NCBI RefSeq assembly: GCF_020148105.1
Contig: NZ_JAHLZE010000020.1
Location: 18,755-82,754 of the forward strand
Length of the DNA: 64,000 nt
Direction of reading: 5' to 3'
DNA from: Methanobrevibacter sp. TMH8
GTDB taxonomy: Archaea > Methanobacteriota > Methanobacteria > Methanobacteriales > Methanobacteriaceae
Positions 9,887 to 20,889 of this stretch are shown here, piece by piece. Below the pieces are notes generated by a model. That model was not told the DNA's origin. It ran no database searches and saw only the letters and a list, made by a program, of their open reading frames with translations. The position numbers and the translations under genes were made by a program. Numbering within the stretch: position 1 is the stretch's first letter; the number at the start of each line of letters is the position of its first letter.

Positions 9887-10696
9887 ATGAAAATATTTAA
9901 AAAAAGAGGAGAAATGACACATTTCCAGATATTAAGTGAAATATCTAAACAAGAACCTCATTTACGCCAAAAAGATATAGCTGAACGTCTTGGAATAACT
10001 GTTCAAGCTGTATCTGAGAATATAAAAACATTGATCGATGAGGATTATATAACTTCTAAAGATGGAAGGGCTCCTTATAAAATAAGTCAAAAAGGCATAG
10101 CTAAAGTTAAAAAAGATGCTATTAACCTTCGAAAATATTCCGACGATGTTTTGGAAACAATGAACTATTATAAATCTGTCTGGCCAGCTATTGCTACTGA
10201 AGATTTGAAGGAAGGAGAACATGTTGGATTATTTATGAAAGATGGGATTCTTTTAGCAGGAAAATCTAAGCAAAGTGCATGTGCTGAAGTTTTATGTGAT
10301 GTTAAAAAAGGTGAAGATGTTCCATTAACTGCTTTAACCGGAATGATTGATTTAGAGTTAGGTCAAGTAATAATTGTCTCATTACCTACTATAAAACAAG
10401 GTGGATCTCGTAATACTGACATTGATTTAGTCGATTCAATTTACAAAAATGACTATAAAAAATGGGGAATTGAAAAGATAGATAAATTTGGAGCTATGGG
10501 AACTGTTTCTCGTGCTGTAGCTAATAAATTGAATATTCCAATTGATATTGAATTTGCAATTTCTTCTTCTACTATATCAGCTGCAAAAAAAGGACTGAAT
10601 GTAATGATTTTAGTAGTTGGGGATATGTCTAAAGGAATAATAAAGAACTTAGAAGATGAAAACATTAAATTTGATCTTGTTGATGCCCATAAGTAG
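9887..10696 (+). CDS. Winged-helix transcriptional regulator
   Basis: About 269 residues. The N-terminal region has a winged helix-turn-helix: QKDIAERLGITVQAVSENIKTLIDEDYI, then a wing and KISQKGIAKV. A roughly 180-residue C-terminal domain follows with GEHVGLFMKDGILLAG, GQVIIVSLP and KFGAMGTVSRAVANKL, probably for ligand sensing or dimerisation. This looks like a conserved methanogen family; I do not know its target. An in-frame ATG at 9875 exists, but GAGGG immediately before ATG 9887 makes the latter the better start. It is not NrpR, which is much longer with duplicated effector domains. Two direct repeats just upstream may be its own operators. Confidence 0.75.
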   Translation: MKIFKKRGEMTHFQILSEISKQEPHLRQKDIAERLGITVQAVSENIKTLIDEDYITSKDGRAPYKISQKGIAKVKKDAINLRKYSDDVLETMNYYKSVWPAIATEDLKEGEHVGLFMKDGILLAGKSKQSACAEVLCDVKKGEDVPLTALTGMIDLELGQVIIVSLPTIKQGGSRNTDIDLVDSIYKNDYKKWGIEKIDKFGAMGTVSRAVANKLNIPIDIEFAISSSTISAAKKGLNVMILVVGDMSKGIIKNLEDENIKFDLVDAHK

Positions 10697-10865
10697 TTTT
10701 TTATAGCTATTATTATTTAATATAACTTCTTTTTTTAGTTATATTTTTTAATTTTATAATATATTATAAAAAAGCTTTTTTATATTTTATATTTTATATT
10801 TTATGTCTTTTATCATATGTTTTGTCACAATGAAATATGTTTTATAAGAATAATCTATTAAAACA

Positions 10866-11399
10866 TCATGTCCATTGATTTGGATCGAATTCAGAGGGTG
10901 GAATAAATAGTATTTGGGCATAACCTCTTTTTAGCAATTCTGCATTTATATTATATCCATCAACATAGACAATAGCTAATATCCTACCATATTTATCTTT
11001 ATTTTTAGCATCATCAATATCTAAATAAACTGTTTTTCCAAGACATTTGCTCTTTACAAAGTCGGTAGCATTTTCATATCCAGATTGCTCTCTTTCAGGA
11101 GTATCTATGCCTACAAGACGAATTCTTCCAACTCCAGAAACATCTATTGTATCTCCATCTACAACACGATCGCAAAATCCCTTAACTTCATAATATTGTT
11201 TATAATTTTCTGTTGTTATATTGATTCCAGGGTGTTTTTCACTATAATTCTGATTAGTATATTGTGATTGAGAATTTTTTGAGTTACTATTAGATAAAGA
11301 GCTATTATCATCAACACTAGTTAAGAGTTTACCTCCTACAGCAAATAATGCAAATACTAAAAAAACTATCATTATAATTCTTTTGTTTCTTTCTTTCAT
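10866..11399 (-). CDS. Membrane-anchored or secreted thermonuclease-like (SNase) protein
   Basis: 177 residues. An N-terminal hydrophobic helix (about 8-27) is followed by a Ser/Asn/Gln linker and an SNase-fold domain (about 70-170). Catalytic and calcium-site residues of the staphylococcal nuclease family are present: VVDGDT (Asp81), IRLVGIDTPE (Arg94, Glu102), KYGR (Arg139), then AELLKRGYA. This suggests an active extracytoplasmic Ca-dependent nuclease cutting DNA or RNA. It is transcribed divergently from the Cas4-like gene at 11728. Function in nutrient scavenging, defence or DNA uptake is unknown. Confidence 0.88.
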   Translation of the reverse strand: MKERNKRIIMIVFLVFALFAVGGKLLTSVDDNSSLSNSNSKNSQSQYTNQNYSEKHPGINITTENYKQYYEVKGFCDRVVDGDTIDVSGVGRIRLVGIDTPEREQSGYENATDFVKSKCLGKTVYLDIDDAKNKDKYGRILAIVYVDGYNINAELLKRGYAQILFIPPSEFDPNQWT

Positions 11400-11727
11400 T
11401 TTATCTATTTTCGATATTTTAGAGTTAGTTATTTTAGTTAGTTCGATTTAATAATTATCTATTTATTGGCTAATTTTTATTATATTGAATCTATTATATC
11501 TTTTTTTCTTTTTACAATTTTAATGATATAAGTTGCTCTTATAAATTATGAAAAATTTATTTATATTTAATTCTACAAATTCTATAAATATATTAAAAAA
11601 TAAAATAATATAAAAAATAAAGGAAATATAAAGAATAAAAGATATAAAATACATAAAATACATAAATTGATATTATATAAAATAAATAATTTTATGAATT
11701 AAAATATATATTTATAAAGGAATTTTC
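11400..11727. other. 328-base divergent intergenic region
   Basis: Lies between the minus-strand SNase gene and the plus-strand Cas4-like gene and must hold both promoters. The sequence is AT-rich; AAATTTATTTATATTTAA around 11547-11563 offers TATA-like elements, but I cannot assign one with confidence. Confidence 0.3.
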
Positions 11728-12456
11728 ATGAAAAATAAATTGATTAATAATCCTAATATCAAATATGATGGGATTAATCATCCTGAAATTAAAGGAATTC
11801 AGATTATTAATGGGAAAAATAATTTTCCAATTAGTTGGCTAAATCAACAAGGGTATTGTGAATATAGTTTATATCTTCAATATTTTAAAGGGATAAAAAC
11901 AGCTCCTACTCAAGCAATGGTCACTGGAACTAAAGAACATCAAAAATTAGAATATAAATTTAAAGAAGATGCAGTTCCAACAACATTTGATGAAATTCTT
12001 CAAACATCTAAAGAAGAAGCAGCTATATCAAGAGAAATGTTTGTTTTAACTCCAAAATGGGGAATTCGCGGTTTCATTGATGAAATTTGGATGACTCCTG
12101 ATGAATTTGTTATTATTGACGATAAACCTGGAAAAATCCCATATCCTTCAACCATTAATCAAGTATTAGCTTATTGTTTAGCTTTTAAATCTATGTTGAA
12201 TTCAGACTCTCAAGATACCCAAACTACTTTAACTTCTCCAAAAGGCGACAATAGGAAAATAAAAGCAGCATTACGTGAAAGAGGCACTGATAATATTTTT
12301 TGGATTGAAGAATTTGATGAAAATAATGAAGAAAAAATTAAATTCTTGATAAATCGAATGCACGGGCTTTTTGAAGGATATAAACCATTTATACCTACAA
12401 AAAATCGGAATAAATGCAATAAATGCAGATTCCAAAGCTATTGTGAGCATTTTTAA
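11728..12456 (+). CDS. Standalone Cas4-like RecB-family nuclease
   Basis: 242 residues. It shows the Cas4/Dna2 arrangement: one N-terminal cysteine (Cys44 in QGYCEYSLYLQY), His71, a PD-(D/E)XK core (Asp118 in RGFIDEIW, then IIDDKPGK with Lys133), and a C-terminal CNKCRFQSYC (Cys230, Cys233, Cys239). The four cysteines would hold a [4Fe-4S] cluster and the core would cut single-stranded DNA from its ends. No cas1, cas2 or CRISPR repeats occur in the window, so a general DNA repair role is more likely than spacer acquisition. A residue stretch of about 25 rich in Ser, Thr and Gln (near 155-180) is an insertion. Confidence 0.82.
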   Translation: MKNKLINNPNIKYDGINHPEIKGIQIINGKNNFPISWLNQQGYCEYSLYLQYFKGIKTAPTQAMVTGTKEHQKLEYKFKEDAVPTTFDEILQTSKEEAAISREMFVLTPKWGIRGFIDEIWMTPDEFVIIDDKPGKIPYPSTINQVLAYCLAFKSMLNSDSQDTQTTLTSPKGDNRKIKAALRERGTDNIFWIEEFDENNEEKIKFLINRMHGLFEGYKPFIPTKNRNKCNKCRFQSYCEHF

Positions 12457-13027
12457 TTATAAATTATTCTTTTTATTTTGTTAATCTAATTTTTTGTATT
12501 TTTATAATAATTTTATAATAGCTTTATAATAGATTTATATATATTTATAATAGATTTATTTAAATAGGATTAAAAACATATTTATTAATGTTATACTTTA
12601 GCTATATTTGTAAAATATAGTTTTAGAATATATTATAAACTATTTATAAGTTATATTTAATAGAATAAATTATTAATTTTATATTTATACTTTACAATAT
12701 CATTTTAAGTATTTTTTCTATTTTTACAATATTATTGGGTATTAAAACTAATATTAAACTAATATTAAAAATAATCTGATTAGAAATATTTAAGAATTAA
12801 TATTTTAATATTTAATTTATTGATTTATAATTTATTTAACTTATTTAATTTATCTAATTTATCTAATAAATTAAATAATATAATTTATCTAATTTATTTG
12901 ATCCTCTAAATTTGTTTGATCATCTAATTATTTAATTATCTAATTTATTTAATTAATTTAATTAATTATTCAATTATATTATGTAGAATAATTTACATAA
13001 TATTTAAAAAAAATATAGGAAGATTTT
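12457..13027. other. 571-base AT-rich intergenic region with degenerate repeats
   Basis: No gene seen. Imperfect copies of TTTATAATAG occur at about 12510-12560 and of ATTTATCTAATTT at about 12840-12975. These look like slippage-prone simple sequence. The promoter of the DEAD-box gene must lie in the last 100 bases. Confidence 0.4.
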
Positions 13028-14314
13028 ATGAAACAATTATCATTTTATGATTTTAATGTATCAAAAGAAATAAAAAAAGCAGTACAAGAAATGGGTTTTG
13101 AAGAACCGACTCCTATTCAAGGATTAACCATACCTGAAGCCTTAGAAGGTAAAGATATTATAGGACAAGCACAAACTGGAACTGGAAAGACAGTTGCATT
13201 TGGAATTCCTGTGTTGGAAAAGATTTTTATAGAAGATAAAACTCCACAAGCTATTATCATATGTCCTACACGTGAACTTAGTTTGCAAGTAGCTGAAGAA
13301 TTTGGAAAACTTTCTTCTTTCATGAGGAAACTACATATACTCCCAGTTTATGGGGGACAACCTATAGGAAGACAATTACGTGCATTAAAAAAAGGAGTTC
13401 ACATTATTATAGGTACTCCTGGCCGTATAATAGATCATATTGAAAGAGGGTCACTTGATTTATCTGGAATTGAAACTGTTGTTTTAGATGAAGCTGATGA
13501 AATGTTGGACATGGGTTTTAGAGAAGATATTGAAAAAATATTAAGAAGAACTCCAAAAAACAGACAGACTTTATTGTTTTCAGCTACAATGCCTAAAGCA
13601 ATAAAAAAGTTAACTCACCATTATCAGAAAAATCCTGAACATTTACGTGTTGCACAGCATCTTATTACTGCTCCAGAAATTGAACAAATTTATTTTGAAG
13701 CAAGAGAAAAGATGAAACTAGAATTGCTATCTCGTTTACTGGATATTTATGATTTAAATCTTGTTTTAGTCTTTTGTAATACAAAAAGAAGAGTTGATCG
13801 TCTTGTAAGAGATTTAAAGAGTCGTGGATATGATGTTGATGGTATTCATGGTGATATGAGACAAGGTCAAAGAGATAAAGTTATGAATAAGTTTAGAAAA
13901 GGCAATATTGAAATTTTAGTAGCTACTGATGTTGCTGCAAGAGGAATAGATGTTCCTGATGTTGAAGCTGTTTTTAACTATGATGTTCCTAATGATAATG
14001 AATATTATGTTCATAGAATTGGAAGAACTGGTAGGGCTGGAAAAACAGGTTATGCATTTACATTTGTTGCAGGAAAAGAAATATATAAACTTAGAGATAT
14101 TCAAAAATATACAAAATCTAAAATCAAACAACAAAAAATTCCTTCATTAGATGATATTAGGGATATAAAAAATAATTTAATTTTAGATAAAATTAAAAAG
14201 TCTATTGAGGATAATAATTTAAATAAGGATATCCATCAAATTGAATCTTTAATAGAAGTAGGTTATAATTCAATTGATATAGCTGCTGCTCTTTTGAAGA
14301 TGGTTAAAGAATAA
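13028..14314 (+). CDS. DEAD-box ATP-dependent RNA helicase
   Basis: 428 residues with all helicase motifs in order: Q motif (GFEEPTPIQ), motif I AQTGTGKT (48-55), PTREL, TPGR, DEAD (153-156), SAT (184-186), a conserved ARGID region and HRIGRTGRAG near 330-339. It is expected to unwind RNA duplexes in ribosome assembly or mRNA turnover and, in cold-adapted methanogens, under cold stress. The C-terminal ~60 residues form a short charged tail that differs from bacterial DeaD/CsdA RNA-binding domains. Single-gene unit: long intergenic regions on both sides, with a U-rich stretch after the stop. Confidence 0.95.
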   Translation: MKQLSFYDFNVSKEIKKAVQEMGFEEPTPIQGLTIPEALEGKDIIGQAQTGTGKTVAFGIPVLEKIFIEDKTPQAIIICPTRELSLQVAEEFGKLSSFMRKLHILPVYGGQPIGRQLRALKKGVHIIIGTPGRIIDHIERGSLDLSGIETVVLDEADEMLDMGFREDIEKILRRTPKNRQTLLFSATMPKAIKKLTHHYQKNPEHLRVAQHLITAPEIEQIYFEAREKMKLELLSRLLDIYDLNLVLVFCNTKRRVDRLVRDLKSRGYDVDGIHGDMRQGQRDKVMNKFRKGNIEILVATDVAARGIDVPDVEAVFNYDVPNDNEYYVHRIGRTGRAGKTGYAFTFVAGKEIYKLRDIQKYTKSKIKQQKIPSLDDIRDIKNNLILDKIKKSIEDNNLNKDIHQIESLIEVGYNSIDIAAALLKMVKE

Positions 14315-14921
14315 TATTTATTTAATTTTTTATTATTTTACTATTTTATTCTTTATTATTTATTATTTTATTATTTTTTTCATTTTTCATTTTTTTATTA
14401 TATATTTTTTATTATTTTTCATTTATTCTTTTATTCTTTCATTATTTCTTTTTTATTTCTTATTTCTCTCTTTTAGTTGTTTTTCAAATTAATTTAAAAT
14501 AATAATTTAATTATATTTTTATACTTTTATACTTTATTAAGAAATTTTTCAAGATATTCTATAATAATATTTTTATATTTTAATAATAAAATAATTATAT
14601 AATATTTAAATTTGAGATTATTATACAAAATTTTGTAAATTTATAAATAATCCATAAATAATTTAATTAATAGAATGTTTAATAGAATATTCTTAAGTAA
14701 TTTTTAAATGAATTATGATAACAATTATAAATAACAATTATAATAAATAATATTAGGTAAAATTGTTTTTATCAACCATCAAATTATCAATTATCAATTA
14801 TCAATAAATCATTATAAACTATCAATATTAATCAATAATACTTAATTGTCAATAATAATTATCAATATTAGTTTTTAATATTAATTATTAATTATTATAG
14901 AAGCTAGGTGGTGCTTACAAA
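14315..14921. terminator. T-rich terminator region and long intergenic spacer
   Basis: About 14320-14470 is dominated by T runs on the plus strand, typical of archaeal U-rich termination after the helicase gene. The following sequence to 14900 has no gene; it carries degenerate ATTATCAA copies at about 14770-14870. AGGTGGTG (14906-14913) is the ribosome site of the next gene. Confidence 0.5.
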
Positions 14922-15920
14922 ATGGATATTTCTTTAATTTCAAGATCATTTGAACTTCATAAACAAGGAATGGGAAGTTATTCTAAAATGCTTTATGAAA
15001 GTATTAAAGATGAAAAGGATTTCAATATAAAATTAATTTCCCAAGATAATAGTTTCTTTCAAAGAGATAGTCCTTATGATTATCTATTTTTTGATATTTT
15101 TGAAGTTCCCCTTAAATTAAGAACGTCTGATGTTTATCATGCATTATCTCCTTTAGAAAGTTTTTATTTAAATAGTAAAAAGTCAATTGTTACAATTTTG
15201 GATTTAATACCTATTAAAATGTTTGAAATGGGGTATACAAGTCTACAATCCAAATTGATCAAGAAATTTTTTGAAAAAGCTATTAAAAAAGCTATTAAAT
15301 CTCAAGAAATTGTAGCTATTTCTGAAGAAACTGCTAATGATTTAAACATATATTTTGGAGTTGATATTGATGAAATTCATGTTGTACGTACAAGTATTCA
15401 ACAAAATTTCACTCCACTAAATAAAAAACATGATATTTTTACAATTGGAACAGTTTCTCATTTAAACAATAGAAAAAGAGTTGATATTTTAATTAAAGCT
15501 TTTTTAAAGGCAGATATTCAAAATTCTCGTCTTTTGATTGGGGGAAAAGGTCCAGAACTTGATAATCTCAAAAGATTGTCTAAAAATGATTCTCGAATAG
15601 AATTTTTAGGATTTATTCCTGATGAGAAAATGAATGAATTTTATAATTCATTAGATGTTTTTGTTTTTCCAACTATTATGGAAGGATATGGTTTACCTAT
15701 TGTTGAAGCAATGGCATGTGGAAAACAAGTAATAACTTTAGATGATGCTCTTATTCCAATGGATATTAAAAATAAAACTCATATATCTTCAAATTTATCA
15801 AATGACTTAAAAGAAATGAATTTTGATTCTGATATTAAAAATAATTTAAAATTTGCTAATAAACATTCTCCTGAAAATATGAAAAAAGATATGGTTAAAA
15901 TTTATAGAAATATTCATTAA
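14922..15920 (+). CDS. GT4-type glycosyltransferase (GT-B fold)
   Basis: 332 residues. The C-terminal Rossmann domain is characteristic: TIGTVSHLNNRKRVDILIKA, RLLIGGKGPELDNL, EFLGFIPDEKMNEFYNSLDVF and the donor-binding FPTIMEGYGLPIVEAMACG, the E-x7-E-type motif of GT4 enzymes. The N-terminal domain contains the acceptor-side QGMGSYSKML. It likely transfers a nucleotide-sugar hexose to a lipid- or protein-linked glycan at the inner membrane face. It is followed by gmd and a second SDR gene, so the donor could be a GDP-sugar; that link is inference. Confidence 0.88.
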   Translation: MDISLISRSFELHKQGMGSYSKMLYESIKDEKDFNIKLISQDNSFFQRDSPYDYLFFDIFEVPLKLRTSDVYHALSPLESFYLNSKKSIVTILDLIPIKMFEMGYTSLQSKLIKKFFEKAIKKAIKSQEIVAISEETANDLNIYFGVDIDEIHVVRTSIQQNFTPLNKKHDIFTIGTVSHLNNRKRVDILIKAFLKADIQNSRLLIGGKGPELDNLKRLSKNDSRIEFLGFIPDEKMNEFYNSLDVFVFPTIMEGYGLPIVEAMACGKQVITLDDALIPMDIKNKTHISSNLSNDLKEMNFDSDIKNNLKFANKHSPENMKKDMVKIYRNIH

Positions 15921-16162
15921 AATTTAATAATTAGATTAATATTAATTATATTATCAATTATATCTAATTAACTAATTATTAATTAACTAACTATTATTAA
16001 CTAATTATTAATCTAATTATTTAATTATATTAAAAAATAAAATTACATTATAAAGTTACATTTAAAGTATTATATAATTTAAAAACATTATATTAAAAAC
16101 ATTATTTATATTAAATATTATTTATATTAAAAATATATTTTATAAAAACAGGTGTATAATAT

Positions 16163-17215
16163 ATGATTGCATTAATCACAGGGATTACTGGTCAAGATGG
16201 TTCGTATTTGGCAGAATTCTTATTGGAAAAAGGATATGAGGTTCATGGAATTTTAAGAAGAAGTTCTTCATTCAATACTGGAAGAATTGAACATCTTTAT
16301 ATAGATGAATTAATTGAGGATAGTCATAAAAATAGAAAACTTCATTTACATTATGGTGATTTAAATGATTCAACTAATTTGATGTCTGTAATCCGTAAAG
16401 TTAATCCTGATGAGATTTATAACTTAGCTGCTCAGTCTCATGTTAAAGTTTCTTTTGAAACTCCAGAATATACTGCTAATTCTGATGGATTAGGCGTATT
16501 GAGACTTTTGGAGTCTATAAGATTGTCTAATTCAACTGGAATTAAATTTTACCAAGCTTCTACATCTGAACTATTTGGTTTAGTCCAAGAAACTCCTCAA
16601 TCAGAAAAAACTCCTTTTTATCCAAGAAGTCCTTATGGTGTTGCTAAACTTTATGGGTATTGGATAACAAAGAACTATAGAGAAGCTTATGATATTTTTG
16701 CGTCTAATGGGATTTTATTTAATCATGAGTCTCCAAGAAGAGGTGAAACTTTTGTAACAAGAAAAATTTCATTATCTGCAGCAAGAATTTCTTTAAATAT
16801 GCAAAAAAAATTATATTTAGGAAATTTAGATGCATCAAGGGACTGGGGACATGCAAAAGATTACGTTGAGTCTATGTGGAGAATATTACAACATGAAAAA
16901 CCTGATGATTTTGTTATCGCAACAGGAGAGACTCATACAGTTAGAGATTTTGTTAATTTGGCATTTAAACAAGTAGGAATTGATTTAATATGGGAGGGTT
17001 CAGGAATTAATGAAAAAGGTATAAACTCTGATAATAATGAAGTATTGATTGAAGTAGATCCAAAATATTTCCGCCCTTCTGAAGTAGACTTATTATTAGG
17101 TGATCCTACTAAAGCAAAAAATGAACTTGGATGGAAACCAAAGATTTCATTTGATCAATTGGTCAAAGAAATGGTTGCAAGTGATTTGGAGCTAATTAAA
17201 GAAAAAACTAATTAA
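16163..17215 (+). CDS. gmd: GDP-mannose 4,6-dehydratase
   Basis: Converts GDP-D-mannose to GDP-4-keto-6-deoxy-D-mannose. 350 residues, full length. The NAD(P)-binding start [20 protein letters not shown] is diagnostic, followed by the [15 protein letters not shown] loop of Gmd, [15 protein letters not shown], the active-site STSELFG and YxxxK in [12 protein letters not shown], and [11 protein letters not shown] near the C-terminal substrate domain. An AGGTG precedes the ATG. With the downstream SDR gene and the mannose-1-phosphate guanylyltransferase-like gene at 24822 it supports synthesis of a GDP-6-deoxyhexose for surface glycans. Confidence 0.96.
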   Translation: MIALITGITGQDGSYLAEFLLEKGYEVHGILRRSSSFNTGRIEHLYIDELIEDSHKNRKLHLHYGDLNDSTNLMSVIRKVNPDEIYNLAAQSHVKVSFETPEYTANSDGLGVLRLLESIRLSNSTGIKFYQASTSELFGLVQETPQSEKTPFYPRSPYGVAKLYGYWITKNYREAYDIFASNGILFNHESPRRGETFVTRKISLSAARISLNMQKKLYLGNLDASRDWGHAKDYVESMWRILQHEKPDDFVIATGETHTVRDFVNLAFKQVGIDLIWEGSGINEKGINSDNNEVLIEVDPKYFRPSEVDLLLGDPTKAKNELGWKPKISFDQLVKEMVASDLELIKEKTN

Positions 17216-17281
17216 AGAAAATAATAAAATTTAAACAAATTTTTTCATTTTATTTGAAACTAAAAATTATTTGATGATTTT

Positions 17282-18463
17282 ATGAATTTGAAGAATAAAA
17301 ATGTTTTAATAACTGGAATATCTGGTTTTGTAGGTTCTTATTTAACTGAATCTTTATTAGAACTTGGGGCAAATGTCACTGGTTTTGATAGAAAATATGA
17401 AGATACTAATGGAAATAATAATTTAAATGTTTTTAAAGGAGATTTATTAGATATAAACTCCTTAAATAATGCTTTAGATCAGGATATAGATTTTATTTTT
17501 CATTTAGCTGCTCAACCATTTATACCAAGATCTTTTGAAAAACCAAAAGAAACTCATGAAATTAATGGATTAGGTACTTTAAATCTATTAGAAACAGTTG
17601 TGTCAAAAGATTTGGGATGTAAGGTCATATTTGCTAGTTCAAGTGATGAATATGGTTTAGTATTTTCCTCCAAAAAGCAATATTTAGATGCTAAAAAAAA
17701 ATATGGAAATATTTTCCCAGAACCTACTTCTTTTCCAGAATTGCCAATTTCTGAGGAAAATCCTTTAAGACCAATGTCTCCATATGCTGTTAGTAAAGTT
17801 TATGGAGATTTTTTAATGAGAAATTATTATCATGCTTATGGTTTAGATACAGTTGTTTCAAGATCTTTTTCTCATGAAGGTCCGGGTAGAGGATCAATGT
17901 TTGTAACTTCAGTTATTACAGAGCAAATTGATAAATTTAGAAAAGGAATAATTGATAGTATAAGTATTGGTAATGTAAATGCATTTAGAGATTGGAGTCA
18001 TGTTAAAGATATTATTGATGGATATATTTTATTAGCTGAAAAAGGTATTAGTGGTGAAGTTTATAATCAAGGTTCTATGAGGACAAATTCTATTTTAACC
18101 TATATTTTATTAAGTTTAGAATCTGTAGGATATGAGATTGATAGAATCGAAACAATAAATAATGATAAAATTATTAAAAACCCTACAGAATTAGATAATA
18201 ATGAGTTATTTGGTGTAAAATTCGAAAAAACTAAAGTTGATAATTTAATACTTACTAATAAACTAAATTTTAACCTAGATGATAAAGGAATAATAGTATT
18301 TACTAATTCAGAAAAAATAAAAATACTATTCGATAAAACTAGGTTTCGTCCAGCTGATGTTCCAATATTACTTTCAAATAATGAAAAAATTAGCAAATTA
18401 GGGTTCAAAGTGAATTATTCTATTGATTGTATCATTAAAGATCAATTAAACTTTTTAAAATGA
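17282..18463 (+). CDS. SDR nucleotide-sugar dehydratase/reductase, possible Rmd
   Basis: 393 residues. Extended SDR fold: nucleotide-binding ITGISGFVGSYLTESLLELG, HLAAQPFIPRSFEKP, the serine region IFASSSDEYG, catalytic YxxxK in SPYAVSKVYGD, and RDWSHVKDI. The position directly after gmd suggests it reduces GDP-4-keto-6-deoxymannose to GDP-D-rhamnose or acts on a related sugar. It is longer than most Rmd proteins: there are insertions at about 125-155 and a segment of ~60 residues (about 285-345) before the final substrate-binding part. An alternative is a CDP- or dTDP-sugar 4,6-dehydratase. Product therefore assigned at family level only. Confidence 0.75.
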   Translation: MNLKNKNVLITGISGFVGSYLTESLLELGANVTGFDRKYEDTNGNNNLNVFKGDLLDINSLNNALDQDIDFIFHLAAQPFIPRSFEKPKETHEINGLGTLNLLETVVSKDLGCKVIFASSSDEYGLVFSSKKQYLDAKKKYGNIFPEPTSFPELPISEENPLRPMSPYAVSKVYGDFLMRNYYHAYGLDTVVSRSFSHEGPGRGSMFVTSVITEQIDKFRKGIIDSISIGNVNAFRDWSHVKDIIDGYILLAEKGISGEVYNQGSMRTNSILTYILLSLESVGYEIDRIETINNDKIIKNPTELDNNELFGVKFEKTKVDNLILTNKLNFNLDDKGIIVFTNSEKIKILFDKTRFRPADVPILLSNNEKISKLGFKVNYSIDCIIKDQLNFLK

Positions 18464-18483
18464 GATTTCTTGATGAAAATTAA

Positions 18484-19263
18484 TTATAAGTTTTCAAACA
18501 TCAATTCCATCATATCTTTCACAGTATATTTTTTAGGATAAATGGATTCAACACCTAAATTTTTAAGAGTTTTATATGTTATAGGTCCAATAGACACAGT
18601 CAACACATTTTTTGATAATTTATTAACTAATTCTGGAATTTGTTCTTCAGTCGCTATTTTAAAAAGATTTTCAGCAGTTAAAGGACTTGTAAATGTTATT
18701 GCATCAATTTCTGAGCTTAATATTTTCCCAATAAGAACTTCAATTCGAACTGTATCTAAAGGTATGATTGATTCATAGCTTTCAGCTAAGATAACATCAG
18801 CACCCATTTTTTCTAATCCTTCTGGAAGTGTGTCTCTTGCAGCTAATGTTCTTGGAATTCCGATTAGACTATTTTTTATATTAATGTTTTTAAATGCTTT
18901 CAGAAGTCCTTCTGCAGTATAATCTTCAGGAATCAAATCAGTTGTTAAACCGTACTGGGCAGCTACTTCTTCTGTTTTATGTCCAATAGTAGCTATTTGA
19001 CAATTTTCATTAACTTTTTCTCTAAAATCTGGGTAAAAATTAAAAATAGATTCTATTGATGTTGGTGATGTAAATACTAACCAATCTAAATCATTAACTA
19101 ATTCTACTAATGCTTTGAGAGATTCTGTATTACTTAACTTTAATTCAAGTGTTGGAGCTATAAACGGAGTGGCTCCATGAGATTCTACAATAGATACAGC
19201 TTCGTCTATTCTATTAAAAGGTCGTGTAATAGCTACGATTATCTTATTTTCATTTTTTTCCAT
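18484..19263 (-). CDS. hemD: Uroporphyrinogen-III synthase
   Basis: Cyclises hydroxymethylbilane with inversion of ring D to uroporphyrinogen III, the precursor of F430, cobamides and sirohaem in methanogens. 259 residues, the usual length. Family signatures: AITRPFNRIDEAVSIVESHG at the N-terminus, WLVFTSPTSIESIF, IATIGHKTEEVAAQYG, AITFTSPLTAENLF and VSIGPITYKTLKNLG. It is the last gene of a minus-strand series after cobA, 110 bases downstream, consistent with the shared tetrapyrrole pathway. Confidence 0.92.
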   Translation of the reverse strand: MEKNENKIIVAITRPFNRIDEAVSIVESHGATPFIAPTLELKLSNTESLKALVELVNDLDWLVFTSPTSIESIFNFYPDFREKVNENCQIATIGHKTEEVAAQYGLTTDLIPEDYTAEGLLKAFKNINIKNSLIGIPRTLAARDTLPEGLEKMGADVILAESYESIIPLDTVRIEVLIGKILSSEIDAITFTSPLTAENLFKIATEEQIPELVNKLSKNVLTVSIGPITYKTLKNLGVESIYPKKYTVKDMMELMFENL

Positions 19264-19373
19264 ATTTACATCTCCATAAATTTTCTATTAAGAATAATTT
19301 AATCAAGAATATATTAATCAAAAATACATTAATTAAGAATACATTAATTAAGATTATTTAAGTAATAAAATAA

Positions 19374-20114
19374 TTAAGAAATATTAATTTTTTTATTTTT
19401 AAATTCATTAATCTCTTTAAAGACATCTATAACATTCCCAACAATAAGAATTGCAGGGGTGTTAATATTTTTGTCAGCTATATTTTCTAAAGTTCCAAAT
19501 ATTATTTTTTCATTTGGAAGAGTACCACTTTCAATAACACAAGCAGGAGTTTTAGGATCTCTATATTTCATCATTTCTGAAGTATTTTCTTTTATTTTTC
19601 CAATTCCCATTAAAACAATGATTGTGTCTGCAGTATAATCCCATTTAACTTGTTTTTTATCTTTTGTTGGGTCTTCATGGCCAGTAACTACTGTAAATGA
19701 TGTAGCTATTGCTCTATGGGTAACTGGAAGGCCGACTGAAGTAGGTGCTCCAATAGCTGAAGTTACACCTGGTATAATTTCAAATGAAATATTTTCTTTT
19801 ATTAAGTCTAATATTTCTTCTCCTCCTCTTCCAAAGACAAAAGGATCTCCTCCTTTAAGTCTTATGATAATTTCATTATTATCATCTTTTGCTTCATTAA
19901 TAATTATTTCATTTATTTCATCTTGAGATTTATAATGTTCTCCAGCTTTTTTACCAACATAAATTAGTTTGGCTTTATCTGGGGCGTGTTTTAATATTTC
20001 TTCATTGGCCAATCTATCATATATTACAACATCTGCAATATTCAATGCTTTTACAGCTTTAAGAGTGATAAGATCCGGATCACCAGGACCTGCTCCAATT
20101 AAATAAACAACCAT
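19374..20114 (-). CDS. cobA: Uroporphyrinogen-III C-methyltransferase
   Basis: Methylates C2 and C7 of uroporphyrinogen III with SAM to give precorrin-2, the branch point to F430, cobamide and sirohaem. 246 residues, the single-domain SUMT form without a CysG Fe-chelatase domain. Motifs: [45 protein letters not shown], the [20 protein letters not shown] loop, and VLMGIGKI. It lies between purQ and hemD on the same strand, so it may be transcribed with either. A 17-base tandem repeat sits in the purQ-cobA gap. Confidence 0.96.
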   Translation of the reverse strand: MVVYLIGAGPGDPDLITLKAVKALNIADVVIYDRLANEEILKHAPDKAKLIYVGKKAGEHYKSQDEINEIIINEAKDDNNEIIIRLKGGDPFVFGRGGEEILDLIKENISFEIIPGVTSAIGAPTSVGLPVTHRAIATSFTVVTGHEDPTKDKKQVKWDYTADTIIVLMGIGKIKENTSEMMKYRDPKTPACVIESGTLPNEKIIFGTLENIADKNINTPAILIVGNVIDVFKEINEFKNKKINIS

Positions 20115-20182
20115 TTCTTCACCTTTAATATGACATGAATTATAAATTTATTCTAATATTGGTTAAAATTATAATTTTTTAA

Positions 20183-20211
20183 AAATAAATGTGCTTATAA
20201 AATAAATGTGT

Positions 20212-20216
<5 letters not shown>
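20183..20216. repeat. 17-bp tandem repeat at the 3' end of purQ
   Basis: Two adjacent copies of AAATAAATGTGCTTATA (second with T for C), 20183-20199 and 20200-20216. The second overlaps the purQ stop codon. A small duplication of the gene's 3' end, similar to others in this window. Confidence 0.7.
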
Positions 20217-20865
<649 letters not shown>

Positions 20866-20889
20866 ATAATTTTCTCCAATTTCTCCATA

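Noticed and set aside
9887..10696. NrpR repressor
   Set aside because: It has one winged helix and a single ~180-residue domain; NrpR is about twice as long with characteristic NrpR domains.
11728..12456. Cas4-like protein as sign of a CRISPR system
   Set aside because: No cas1, cas2, effector gene or spaced repeats anywhere in the window; standalone Cas4-like nucleases are common in archaea.
13916..14150. Overlapping small ORFs inside the helicase gene
   Set aside because: Both are shadows in other frames of the well-supported DEAD-box coding sequence.
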